This document shows, piece after piece, positions 33,797 through 41,979 of a stretch of DNA of 64,000 nt; within the stretch, counting starts at the first letter, position 1; every line of letters begins with the position of its first letter. This DNA comes from a bacterium (lineage in GTDB: Bacteria > Vulcanimicrobiota > Xenobia > Xenobiales > JADMJV01): NCBI GenBank assembly GCA_018266105.1, contig JAFEBA010000039.1, positions 29,287-93,286 of the forward strand. The letters run 5' to 3'. The translations under genes were made by a program, and so were the position numbers. The notes under the pieces were generated by a model. That model ran no database searches. It worked only from the letters and a program-made list of their open reading frames with translations, and was not told where the DNA came from.

Positions 33797-34219
33797 GTGA
33801 AAAAGTGCAGGGGTTTGGCCGTTTTAGGACTGGCCGGGTTACTGGTTGGTTGCGGTCTGGATCCCAGACCCAAGGCTCTGCGCCGTGGAATCGATCAGGT
33901 GCGGAGCGTCCTGGCCGAGCCAAAGTTGCGCAGCCTGGCCGAAAAGGAAAGCAAGGGTCCGCTGGAGGATCGACTTGTGGACGCTCTCTTCTCGGCCAGT
34001 GGTCGCCTCTACTGGCCTCCCCGTCTGGCGGCCGAAGTCAATTTCAGCATCGCCGATCAGTCCCGGCTGCCGGGTCGGATCGCCTATTTGCGCGAACCTG
34101 AGCTTCCCTGGGCGGTAGTGGTGAAGGCGGATGCCAAGAATCACCGAATCTGGCTGCTGGGTTATGGAATGTCCCTGGCCGAACCTTTGCTCCAAGATTC
34201 GGTCTCGATCAATCCGTGA
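33797..34219 (+). CDS. Small lipoprotein of unknown function
   Basis: 140 residues. Type II signal with lipobox LLVGC after a hydrophobic run (AVLGLAGLLVG). The mature part is about 120 residues of mixed alpha/beta (for example RLAAEVNFSIADQ, IAYLREPELPWAVVVKAD) without recognised family. The start is GTG. Its TGA overlaps the next gene's GTG (GTGA), so it is coupled to a methyltransferase-like gene. Confidence 0.74.
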   Translation: MKKCRGLAVLGLAGLLVGCGLDPRPKALRRGIDQVRSVLAEPKLRSLAEKESKGPLEDRLVDALFSASGRLYWPPRLAAEVNFSIADQSRLPGRIAYLREPELPWAVVVKADAKNHRIWLLGYGMSLAEPLLQDSVSINP

Positions 34220-34998
34220 GGATGCCCAGAATTCACGGACTGGAGCTGGAAGACCTGAGCTCCTGTCCCGCCTGGTTGCGCGATGAGGCCACTGAAGTTC
34301 TGGTACGCGGTCTCAACCTCGCGGGCTGGCCTCGAGCGATTGCCCAGGTCTGGTTGCCCTGGTTGCAACGCTTGAACTTTCCGCGCATTATCGACTGTTG
34401 CTCCGGTTCCTCTGGTCCCATCGGCGGCATTTTACGCGAACATCCCCTGAAGGTCACGGTCACAGATCGCTATCCCAATCTTCAGGCCTGGCGGGCCCTG
34501 CAAGAGCGCTTCCCGGGTTGGGTGGAGTTTGAATCCTCGCCGGTTGATGCCCGTTGTCTACCTCCCGGGCTGCAGGGCGTGTGGAGTTTTTTCAATAGTT
34601 TTCATCACTTGACCCCGGCCGATGCGCGCAAGGTTTTGTCCGAAGCGGTCTACCGTCAGCAGCCCATCGCGATTTTTGAAGCCTTGCAGCGGCGCTGGAC
34701 CCGCCTGCCCAGCGTATTGCTCATGCCCCTGCTGAGTTTAACCAGCATCCTCTGGGCGCGCCCTTTTCGTTGGCGGCGCCTCAATCCGCTGGTGGCCTTT
34801 CTACTGACCTTTGACGGTTGCATGTCCTGCTTTCGAGTCTACAGTCAGCAGGAGCTGGCGGAGATGGCCAGCCAGGCCGACCCGGAGGGTCGTTTCGATT
34901 GGAGCATCGGGTCTTTCCCCTTGGGTTGGACCGGTATGGATTGCCCTTATTTGCTGGGCTCTCCCAAGAGGTTTGTCGGGTTGTCCCCTGAGGCATAA
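34216..34998 (+). CDS. Class I SAM-dependent methyltransferase-like protein
   Basis: 260 residues. The glycine-rich SAM motif is IIDCCSGSSGPIGGILRE, followed by the acidic strand VTVTDRYPNLQ and the post-II motif VWSFFNSFHHLTPADA. A hydrophobic loop near 170-200 (LLMPLLSLTSILWA) could contact a membrane lipid. It may methylate a lipid or small molecule; the SAM motif has a Cys-Cys not usual at that position. A GTG overlaps the lipoprotein stop; an ATG two codons later is possible. Confidence 0.72.
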   Translation: MRMPRIHGLELEDLSSCPAWLRDEATEVLVRGLNLAGWPRAIAQVWLPWLQRLNFPRIIDCCSGSSGPIGGILREHPLKVTVTDRYPNLQAWRALQERFPGWVEFESSPVDARCLPPGLQGVWSFFNSFHHLTPADARKVLSEAVYRQQPIAIFEALQRRWTRLPSVLLMPLLSLTSILWARPFRWRRLNPLVAFLLTFDGCMSCFRVYSQQELAEMASQADPEGRFDWSIGSFPLGWTGMDCPYLLGSPKRFVGLSPEA

Positions 34999-34999
34999 T
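34973..34999 (+). promoter_or_regulatory. Weak sigma-70-like promoter for ilvE
   Basis: TTGTCG and CATAAT, 15 bases apart, lie at the end of the methyltransferase gene and 29 bases before the ilvE start. The spacing is one or two bases short of ideal, so this is tentative. Confidence 0.3.
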
Positions 35000-35027
35000 A
35001 GCTTTCCAATATTTCTGGAGGAAACGG

Positions 35028-35924
35028 ATGAACCTAGAGGTCTATATCGACGGAAAATACTACCCCAAAGAGCAGGCCCGCGTGTCGGTTTACGATCATG
35101 GTTTGCTTTATGGGGACGGCGTCTTCGAGGGAATCCGCGCCTACAGCGGCCGGGTCTTCCGCCTGGATGAACACCTTGAACGCCTCTATGCTTCGGCTCG
35201 TTCGGTGGCGATCGAGATTCCGATGAGCCTGCCAGAAATGCGCACCACCGTGCTGGAGACCCTGCGGCGCAACAACCTGCGTGATTCTTACATCCGTTTG
35301 ATGGTCACCCGAGGAGTGGGCGATCTCGGATTGGACCCCCGCAAGTGCAACAAGGCCTCGGTGATCGTCATCACCGACACCATCAAGCTCTACCCGGCCG
35401 ACGCTTACGAGCACGGATTGCGTATTATCATCGCCTCCACTCGTAAGAATTCTCCCGATTGCTTGAGTCCCCGCATCAAGTCGATGAACTACCTGAATAA
35501 CATTCTCGCCAAGATTGAGGCCATCGGTGCCGGTGTGGCTGAGAGTTTGATGCTGGACAAAAACGGCTTCCTCACCGAGTGCACTTCGGAGAATATCTTT
35601 ATCGTCAAGAACCGCACCTTGTATACGCCCACCTCGGTGGTCGGGATCCTCGAAGGAATCACGCGCAGCGTGGTGATGGAGCTCGCGCAACGGGCCGGCA
35701 TTGAAGTCCAGATGGCTTTCCTGACGCCTCATGACCTCTATACCTCGGACGAGAGCTTTGTCACCGGCACGGGCGCCGAGATCCTGCCGGTGGTGGAAGT
35801 GGGTCAGCGCAAAATCGGCGACGGTAAGGTGGGTCCGATCACCAAGCAGCTGCTTGGGGCTTTCCGTGAACTGACGCAGCGCGAAGGCACTTTGATTTTC
35901 GAGGCCGATCCGGCCAACGTTTAA
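35028..35924 (+). CDS. ilvE: Branched-chain amino acid aminotransferase
   Basis: 298 residues, class IV aminotransferase. VSVYDHGLLYGDGVFEG is the family opener and Lys151 in RIKSMNYLNN is the PLP Schiff base. Other typical blocks are LTECTSENIF and VTGTGAEILPVVEV. It swaps the amino group between Glu and the keto acids of Leu, Ile and Val. The start has a strong GGAGGAAA site. A separate promoter-like sequence lies just upstream, so it may be transcribed apart from the methyltransferase. Confidence 0.95.
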   Translation: MNLEVYIDGKYYPKEQARVSVYDHGLLYGDGVFEGIRAYSGRVFRLDEHLERLYASARSVAIEIPMSLPEMRTTVLETLRRNNLRDSYIRLMVTRGVGDLGLDPRKCNKASVIVITDTIKLYPADAYEHGLRIIIASTRKNSPDCLSPRIKSMNYLNNILAKIEAIGAGVAESLMLDKNGFLTECTSENIFIVKNRTLYTPTSVVGILEGITRSVVMELAQRAGIEVQMAFLTPHDLYTSDESFVTGTGAEILPVVEVGQRKIGDGKVGPITKQLLGAFRELTQREGTLIFEADPANV

Positions 35925-35925
35925 G

Positions 35926-35953
35926 TTGACACACAGAAGGCCTGTGCTATAAT
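35926..35953 (+). promoter_or_regulatory. Consensus sigma-70 promoter of the tRNA-Pro gene
   Basis: TTGACA (35926-35931) and TATAAT (35948-35953) match the consensus at every position, with a 16-base spacer. Transcription would start near 35960, a few bases before the tRNA. It begins two bases after the ilvE stop. Confidence 0.9.
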
Positions 35954-35965
35954 CAGGCCTGGCTT

Positions 35966-36042
35966 CGGGGCGTAGCGCAGCCTGGTAGCGCGCTTCGTTC
36001 GGGACGAAGAGGCCGGAGGTTCGAATCCTCTCGCCCCGACCA
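35966..36042 (+). tRNA. tRNA-Pro, anticodon CGG
   Basis: The cloverleaf is complete: acceptor CGGGGCG/CGCCCCG, D stem GCGC/GCGC, anticodon stem CTTCG/CGAAG with loop TTCGGGA (anticodon CGG at 36000-36002), T arm GGAGG-TTCGAAT-CCTCT. Discriminator A is followed by an encoded CCA. It reads CCG codons. A consensus promoter precedes it and a hairpin terminator follows. Confidence 0.96.
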
Positions 36043-36045
36043 TTC

Positions 36046-36082
36046 GAGGACTCTCATTTCGATGAGGGTCCTCACGTCTTTT
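36046..36082 (+). terminator. Hairpin terminator of the tRNA-Pro unit
   Basis: A 12-bp stem with one G-U pair (GAGGACTCTCAT, loop TTCG, ATGAGGGTCCTC) begins four bases after the CCA. It is followed by ACGTCTTTT. The stable TTCG tetraloop and short T run fit an intrinsic terminator. Confidence 0.75.
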
Positions 36083-36150
36083 CAGGGCCTTTTGCTCGCC
36101 CAGGCGTTGCTCTTCAGTCATTTTTCAGTTCCCACCGTCACACTCGTTCC

Positions 36151-36690
36151 ATGACGACGGGTTCAGCCTTGCGCTTACACGATCGCTTCGCCCAAATGGC
36201 CGGGGCGCGCTGGACCAATTTGCAGGGCCAGGAATTGCCACAGAAACCGGTTCAGGTCAGCAGCGACGAAAGCTTCTGGAATGAACATCTGGATCTGGCT
36301 CGCGATCCCGCCCGCGGTCACAAGATCGACCCGGCCACGCTGGAGGAGGCTTCCGTCGCCGTTCACGCTGAGGCCAGCGGAGTGCTTCGTGATGTACGGC
36401 GAGAAAGCACGGGACATTCCGAGTTTACGGATTGGAACAGTCGCTGCTGGGATGTGAAAAGTCCGATTTCCCCACCTGCTGACAAGCAGTGGTGGGTCTT
36501 CGACCCCGACCACGAGGCCGAGGTTGTGCAACAAGAAGTGGCCGGCGACGAAGGCGTGTTGCTCAACCTGACTCGTTGTAACTCGAAGGACGCCGAGGCT
36601 TTGCGTCAGACCTTGCTGGAGCGCCTGCAGCCTTGGGAATCCAATAAGGTCCTGGTCCTTTCAGCCACTTCCTCGGGTTTGAATCCATAG
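36151..36690 (+). CDS. Hypothetical protein resembling a PD-(D/E)xK nuclease toxin domain
   Basis: 179 residues, soluble. The middle has a Glu (EASGVLRDVRREST), then SEFTD and CWDVKSPIS, an arrangement like the E...D...(D/E)xK site of the CdiA C-terminal-type nucleases. The C-terminal half (GVLLNLTRCNSKDAEALRQTL, KVLVLSATS) fits a beta-alpha-beta unit. Residue order and spacing, not alignment, are the only support. There is no signal peptide and no obvious immunity gene. It overlaps the convergent transketolase gene by 85 bases and sits just after a tRNA, a place where mobile DNA often inserts. Confidence 0.5.
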   Translation: MTTGSALRLHDRFAQMAGARWTNLQGQELPQKPVQVSSDESFWNEHLDLARDPARGHKIDPATLEEASVAVHAEASGVLRDVRRESTGHSEFTDWNSRCWDVKSPISPPADKQWWVFDPDHEAEVVQQEVAGDEGVLLNLTRCNSKDAEALRQTLLERLQPWESNKVLVLSATSSGLNP

Positions 36691-38516
36691 AGTTCCATTA
36701 ATTCCTGACCAGGGCCAGAAGCACCGAAACGGTCCAGGCTCAGAACTTCGTCCGCCCAGCGATGCCAACCCAGGCTTGAGGCGGCTTCCACCGCCAGCCT
36801 GGGTCCCTGGCCCAGCACCTGCGCCTGATACTCAGGGCCCTGGCTTTCGAACAGCTCCCAGCAGGGCATGCTGACCACGCGAACAGGCCCCTCCAACAGT
36901 CGGGCAGCAGCCAAACACAGGTGGACTTCCGAACCTGTCGCCAGCAGGGTCGGGCTCCCTGGGGGTCCATCTTGAACCACATATGCGCCCAGTTCCACCT
37001 GGGGGGTGAGGGGCAGCAGAGGCAAAGTCTGGCGGCTCAAGATCAGGCCGCTGGGTCCATCTCGTCGGGCCAATGCCAGGGCCCAGGCCTGGGCGGTTTC
37101 TTGTGCGTCGGCAGGGCGTAACACCCAGAAGTTCGGGAGGGCCCGAAGGGTGGCCAGTTGCTCGACGGGCTGGTGAGTCGGGCCGTCTTCCCCCAGTGCC
37201 AGGCTGTCGTGGGTCCAGACGCAGATGAGTCCGAGCCGGGCTAGGGCGGCGAGCCGTAGCGAGGGTTTCATCTGGTCGGAGAAGGCGAAATAGGTTGAGC
37301 AAAAAGGAATCAGTCCGCCGTGAGCGGCCACTCCGTTACCGAACGCGGCCATGGCTCCCTCGCGCACTCCGAAGTGGATGCCGCCAGGAATTTTGGTGTT
37401 GGTGGACCCGGCCAGGTCGGCCGACCCTCCCACCAGTTGGTCCAGTTTCAGGCTTTGCAATACAAGTCCGGAGGCCACTCGGGTGGCCAGCGGGCGATCC
37501 CAGGCAGGGGGCGGGGGTAGCTTGGGAGGCCCGTGGAAAACCGACCAGCGCTCCTTCAGCCCGGAGGCTTCCAGCCGGGCCTGCCAATTCTGGCTGAGTT
37601 CGCGTCCGCGCTCTTGAAAGTGTTCCCTCAAGTCAATCGGGATTTGATAGAGCTGCTCTGGATCCAGTCCCAAGATCTGCTTGGTGACACGAATCTCTTC
37701 GGGAGCGAAGGCAGGACTGTGGGCCTCGCTCAGGCCCTGCATGCTGGGGGCGGGGTAGCCGATGATTGTGCGCACGCAGATCAGGCTGGGGCGTGGATCT
37801 CCCTGAGCGGCTCGGGTGGCTGCCTCCAGGGCCTGTAGATCTTCTCCGTCGGCAAAAAGAACTTGCCAGCCGTAGGCCTGGTAGCGGGCGGCCACATCCT
37901 CGCTAAAGGACTGGGAGCATGGCCCATCGATGGTGACTTGATTGTCGTCATAGAATACGATCAGCTTGCCCAAGCCCAGATGTCCGGCCAACGAGCTGGC
38001 TTCGGCACTGACCCCTTCCATCAGGTCGCCATCCGAGCAGAGTACGTAGGTGAAATGGTCCACCAGCTCCGCCCCGAATTCTTCGCTCAGGCGCCGTTCA
38101 GCCCAGGCCATGCCCACCGCCGAGGCCAGCCCTTGGCCGAGCGGACCGGTTGAGAAGTCCACTCCGGGCGTCATCCAACTCTCCGGATGTCCCGGGGTGC
38201 GGCTGCCCGGTCGACGAAATTGGCGCAGGTCCTCCAGGCTGAGATCGAAGCCACAAAGGTGCAGCAATCCGTAAAGCAGCACGCAGGCGTGGCCGTTGGA
38301 CATGACCAGGCGGTCGCGCTCGGGCCAGTCGGGAACTCCTGGATCAAAGCGCAAGATTCGCGAGTAAAGTAACCAGCCTAAAGGAGCAAGGGCCAGCGCC
38401 GTGCCGCTGTGGCCACTCCCCGAATCTGCCTGGCGCGGCAAATCCAGCGAGAGTCCTCGAAGGCAGGCAATGGCCAGGCGATCTTGCTCGCTCAAACCTG
38501 CACTTCTCCGCACCAT
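36606..38516 (-). CDS. tkt: Transketolase
   Basis: 636 residues, usual length. TPP-binding motif GDGDLMEG-like CSDGDLMEGVSAEA with YDDNQVTIDG, active-site His in GHSG and NGHACVLLYGLL, and the C-terminal half with THDSLALGEDGPTHQPVEQL. It moves two-carbon units in the pentose phosphate pathway. The ATG at 38516 overlaps the upstream gene by 25 bases; a TTG at 38495 lying in a TTGA overlap is as likely, since four-base overlaps are common here. The 3' end overlaps the opposite-strand hypothetical gene. Confidence 0.94.
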   Translation of the reverse strand: MVRRSAGLSEQDRLAIACLRGLSLDLPRQADSGSGHSGTALALAPLGWLLYSRILRFDPGVPDWPERDRLVMSNGHACVLLYGLLHLCGFDLSLEDLRQFRRPGSRTPGHPESWMTPGVDFSTGPLGQGLASAVGMAWAERRLSEEFGAELVDHFTYVLCSDGDLMEGVSAEASSLAGHLGLGKLIVFYDDNQVTIDGPCSQSFSEDVAARYQAYGWQVLFADGEDLQALEAATRAAQGDPRPSLICVRTIIGYPAPSMQGLSEAHSPAFAPEEIRVTKQILGLDPEQLYQIPIDLREHFQERGRELSQNWQARLEASGLKERWSVFHGPPKLPPPPAWDRPLATRVASGLVLQSLKLDQLVGGSADLAGSTNTKIPGGIHFGVREGAMAAFGNGVAAHGGLIPFCSTYFAFSDQMKPSLRLAALARLGLICVWTHDSLALGEDGPTHQPVEQLATLRALPNFWVLRPADAQETAQAWALALARRDGPSGLILSRQTLPLLPLTPQVELGAYVVQDGPPGSPTLLATGSEVHLCLAAARLLEGPVRVVSMPCWELFESQGPEYQAQVLGQGPRLAVEAASSLGWHRWADEVLSLDRFGASGPGQELMELYGFKPEEVAERTRTLLDSQGCRRSSKV

Positions 38517-39499
38517 TCCACCAGTCGCCGCAGAGACTCCAGCTGTTCAGGCGTGGCTGCCGCAAAGGTGCTGGAGGTGAGCAGCTCATCCAGCTTATCT
38601 TGCACCCGCTCCAGCCCCAAAATAGCCTGCTGGCTGAGTAGCCAGGCCTGACCCTGGGACTGCCAGGGACTGAAGAAGTTTCCGTTCCAGAATTCCTCAA
38701 CCGAAGTCGCGCAGGAGCCTGGGGGCACGTCTCCTTCCAGAAGAGGAAAGTGGTCGAACAACTGGCTGGCGTGCAGCCAGTGGTTGCCCAGTTCCTGATG
38801 AGTTTCGACAAATTTGCGCAAAACCGCCCGGTCCACGGCCTCTCCAGGCAGGCGTAGGACCTGATAGCCGCGCTCGGGGGATTCCAGCCAGCGCTTCAGT
38901 TCCTGGTGGTGATTGCGGGCAAAACGGCTGACCGAAAAATTCCCCAGGTGCTGCAGCCGCTCACTCCAGAGGCGAGAGCAGAGCAGCACCGACAAACCGG
39001 CACAACGCACGATATGCTCACCCGGGGAAGTCCCGTGAAGAGCCGCATAGGCACTATCATCGGCTAAACACCAGTTGAAGCCCAGGGGCTGCAAGACGCG
39101 TGCAAGTTCATGGCCGAAACCCAGCTGAGGCGGAGCGAAGCCCGAGGGACGCCACTCTGGATGCAGCAGCTGCTGCAGCATTCGCATGTTGCGTCGCACC
39201 TGACGGAAAGCCACGCTTTCCGGGACCAGGGGCAGAATGGCGTGGTGCGAGGCCGTGCCGCACAGCTCCACTTTGCCAAAGTCGTAGAGCTCGCGCAGAG
39301 CCTGCAGGCCGGCTTCCCAGCCCTGGTCCAACCAATGTTGCAGCAACCAGCTGTTGATGCATAACGTCAGAGCTGAAAACGGCCACTTGAGCAGATCCTG
39401 CAAGAACGGCAGGTGGCGCTCCCGATAGAGTTCTTCCATTCGCTGGGGCGCCGTTGTGACAGGCAGCGATAAATCAACCACTAAGGCCAGATGAACCAC
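38492..39499 (-). CDS. GH57-like protein, probably inactive as a glycosidase
   Basis: 335 residues. The seven-stranded GH57 barrel is suggested by the first strand VHLALVVDLSLP, the block KVELCGTASHHAILPLVPES and the nucleophile block RPSGFAPPQLGF. In active GH57 amylases and transferases the nucleophile Glu falls in the last motif, after PP; here it is Gln125. The DGE-type acid/base motif is also not seen (LPGEAVD instead). So the fold looks kept while the catalytic pair is not. It is upstream of and coupled to transketolase, pointing to sugar metabolism, perhaps as a binding or regulatory protein. Confidence 0.66.
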   Translation of the reverse strand: MVHLALVVDLSLPVTTAPQRMEELYRERHLPFLQDLLKWPFSALTLCINSWLLQHWLDQGWEAGLQALRELYDFGKVELCGTASHHAILPLVPESVAFRQVRRNMRMLQQLLHPEWRPSGFAPPQLGFGHELARVLQPLGFNWCLADDSAYAALHGTSPGEHIVRCAGLSVLLCSRLWSERLQHLGNFSVSRFARNHHQELKRWLESPERGYQVLRLPGEAVDRAVLRKFVETHQELGNHWLHASQLFDHFPLLEGDVPPGSCATSVEEFWNGNFFSPWQSQGQAWLLSQQAILGLERVQDKLDELLTSSTFAAATPEQLESLRRLVEWCGEVQV

Positions 39500-39542
39500 G
39501 AGCGTTCCCTTTGCAGCAAGAGCTTAAGAACCTGCCCCCGAA

Positions 39543-40115
39543 GTGTACGGCGTGATTCTGGTCTTCCACAAGCCCTATGGGGTGATGAGTCAATACAAGC
39601 CTGTGCCGGGCAAGCACACCCTGCTTGAGTTCCCGGCCTTAAGGGGAGGCACAGCGGTGGGAAGACTGGACGAGGATAGCGAGGGGCTGCTGGTTGTTTC
39701 CGACCTGGGCTGGGTTCATGCTCTTCTGACCCAGCCAGGCCAGATTGAAAAGACCTACCGGGCCCAGGTCGAGCGCATTCCGGATGAGACCGCACTGCAA
39801 AGCTTGCGCAAGGGCGTTTCATTTGGAGGCTCTGTGAGCAGGCCGGCCCGGGCCCGGCTTGTGCCAGATCTGGTTCTGCCCGACCGCGATCCTCCTATTC
39901 GGCATCGTTTGAATGTGCCCACCATCTGGTTGGAGTTGAGCCTGCGCGAAGGCAAGAATCGCCAGGTCCGGCGCATGACGGCGGCGGTCGGCCACCCAAC
40001 CCTTCGACTCTTACGGGTGTCGGTGGGCGCTCTCCAGCTGGGGGAGTTGCCGGCTGGAGAAGCCAGGGAACTGACCAAAGCCGAGGCCGAATGGCTCAGG
40101 CGGGGAGGTAGGTGA
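39543..40115 (+). CDS. RsuA/RluE-family pseudouridine synthase
   Basis: 190 residues. Catalytic block GRLDEDSEGLLV has the Asp43 that forms the adduct with uridine; LEKTYRAQVE-like IEKTYRAQVER and REGKNRQVRRM are the RNA-contacting family motifs. There is no N-terminal S4 domain, so it resembles RluE (23S rRNA 2457) more than RsuA or RluB. The first GTG is at 39543 and a second at 39552 may be the real one. Converges with the histidine kinase gene by 20 bases. Confidence 0.88.
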   Translation: MYGVILVFHKPYGVMSQYKPVPGKHTLLEFPALRGGTAVGRLDEDSEGLLVVSDLGWVHALLTQPGQIEKTYRAQVERIPDETALQSLRKGVSFGGSVSRPARARLVPDLVLPDRDPPIRHRLNVPTIWLELSLREGKNRQVRRMTAAVGHPTLRLLRVSVGALQLGELPAGEARELTKAEAEWLRRGGR

Positions 40116-41979
40116 CGGGCAGCCTGACCGTAAAAGTTGTGCCTTGATTCTCCTGGCTCTCTACCCCCACGCTTCCCCCCAACAGCTCCACGAAGCGCTT
40201 GACGATGGCCAGTCCTAAGCCCGTACCGCCGTATTTGCGGGTGGTGGACTGGTCGGCCTGGGCAAACTCCTCGAAAATCCTTTCACACTGCTCGGCACTC
40301 ATGCCAATCCCGTTGTCGCGGACCGAGATCTTCAACATCTCCTCTGAGACCTCGGCGCTGACTTCGATTTGACCGTCCTGAGTGAACTTGGCCGAGTTGC
40401 TGATCAGGTTGAGGAGCACTTGCTTGAGCTTGGCCCGGTCCTGGAAAATTTCGTCGGTTCCTTGGTAATTGCACTGGTAGGTGTTGTTTTTCTCGCGCAC
40501 CAGGGGAACCACCACTTGAGAGACCTCGGCCAACAGATCAAGCAAAATGATGTTTTCGGCGTCAACCGACATTTTGTCCGCTTCGATTTTGGAGAGGTCC
40601 AGAATGCTGTTGATGAGGGCCAGCAGATCCTTGCCCGAACGTCTCACCACGCCCAGGTCTTCGGCCCATTGAGTTTTTCCTTCGTCGCCCACTTCGGCGA
40701 TGAGCATTTCGCTGTAGCCGATGATGGCGTTCAGCGGAGTGCGCAACTCGTGGGTCATGTTGGCCAGAAAGCGGCTTTTGGCGCGGTATGCTGCCAGTGC
40801 TTCATCGCGGGCCGCCTCCAGATCCAGCAATGTGGTCTCCAGCGAGGCTGCCATGTGGTCGAAGGTGTCGCCCAAATCGCCAATTTCGTCTCCCCTGCGT
40901 AAATGCACGCGAACCGTGCGTTCCCCCTCGGCCAGGGCGCGGGCAGCTCGGGTCAGGCGGCGCAGAGGTTTGAGCAGGCGCTCGGCCACCAGAAAGCCGA
41001 TGGTCGCCACCAGCAAAGACAGACCCAGGCTGACGCTGAGGGCGGAGCGTTCGGCCAGATGCTTGGGGGCGGTAATGATATCCCGGTTGGTCTGCACCAG
41101 CACCATAAACTCGGTGCCCGGGACGGGTTGCCAGGCGCCCACCACGGTATGTCCGTCGAAGTCCTGATATCCATCCAGCGAGTGGCCGGGCTGCTTGAAA
41201 TCGCCTGTGCAGGGCAGATGTTGGCGGAATCTAGAGCGTTCGAGTTTGCGATTGGCCGACAGCATCCAGCCCTGATTGGTCACCAGAAAGACGTCCACCG
41301 GAATGCTGTTGGCTTCGGTCGGAAAGAGTAGATGGGCATCGCTCACGGCAATGCGACAGGCCAGCGCTCCCTGAGAATCGCCTTCCCCACGTACGGCCGA
41401 AACCAGCCACATGGTGGGAAATCCCACCGCCAGTTGAGTCGAGTCGATATGTTCGGGAGCTGGCCGGACTGCGGCATAGATACTGGTGTAGCCGGACCCA
41501 CGTTCTTCCATGAGCCGCGAAACCTTGTCCACCTGACCATTTTCCACCGCCCGGGAAAAGCCATCACCATTGTCGGTCAGAATCAGGCGGCCAGAACGAT
41601 CGACCAGGCAGACTTCGGTGAACCAGCGCGAACTCTCGTCGCAGAGATGGATGACTCCGTTGAGACGGTAGAGTGAGAGGAAGTATTCGTCGCTATCCTG
41701 ACGGTTGGCGGCCGAGAGCTGGTTGATCTGACTCAAATTTTGTACCACATCGGTGGAGCGCGCGATCGCCTCGGCGGTGGCCTTTTGTTCCTGCAGCCAT
41801 AACTGCACCTGAAAGGCTGAGGATTGCGCCACCGAATCGAGCAGGTTGATGGTGGAGGTTTCCACCTGGTTGCCCATGCTGACGTAAGACTGCAGACCCA
41901 TGAAGAGGGTTGGAAACAGGCATGACAGCACCACCAGGGCAATCAGCTTGGTTGAGAACATCAAGCGCGGACGCTTCAA
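40096..41979 (-). CDS. Sensor histidine kinase with dCache-like periplasmic domain
   Basis: 627 residues from a TTG in a TTGA overlap with the upstream binding-protein gene; an ATG six codons later is possible. Membrane segments at about 12-30 and 313-331 flank a periplasmic sensor of about 280 residues. HAMP follows (VRVHLRRGDEIGDLGDTFD), then HisKA (MTHELRTPLNAIIGYSE, His410), N-box LLNLISNSAKFT, G1 VRDNGIGM and G2 GGTGLGLAIVK. It should phosphorylate a receiver; the divergent gene at 43281 encodes one. Coupling to the binding protein suggests that protein delivers the ligand. Confidence 0.9.
   Translation of the reverse strand: MKRPRLMFSTKLIALVVLSCLFPTLFMGLQSYVSMGNQVETSTINLLDSVAQSSAFQVQLWLQEQKATAEAIARSTDVVQNLSQINQLSAANRQDSDEYFLSLYRLNGVIHLCDESSRWFTEVCLVDRSGRLILTDNGDGFSRAVENGQVDKVSRLMEERGSGYTSIYAAVRPAPEHIDSTQLAVGFPTMWLVSAVRGEGDSQGALACRIAVSDAHLLFPTEANSIPVDVFLVTNQGWMLSANRKLERSRFRQHLPCTGDFKQPGHSLDGYQDFDGHTVVGAWQPVPGTEFMVLVQTNRDIITAPKHLAERSALSVSLGLSLLVATIGFLVAERLLKPLRRLTRAARALAEGERTVRVHLRRGDEIGDLGDTFDHMAASLETTLLDLEAARDEALAAYRAKSRFLANMTHELRTPLNAIIGYSEMLIAEVGDEGKTQWAEDLGVVRRSGKDLLALINSILDLSKIEADKMSVDAENIILLDLLAEVSQVVVPLVREKNNTYQCNYQGTDEIFQDRAKLKQVLLNLISNSAKFTQDGQIEVSAEVSEEMLKISVRDNGIGMSAEQCERIFEEFAQADQSTTRKYGGTGLGLAIVKRFVELLGGSVGVESQENQGTTFTVRLPVTYLPA

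Noticed and set aside
35960..36150. tRNA-Pro as the attachment site of an integrated element
   Set aside because: No integrase and no repeat of the tRNA 3' end is visible in the window; only one odd gene follows.
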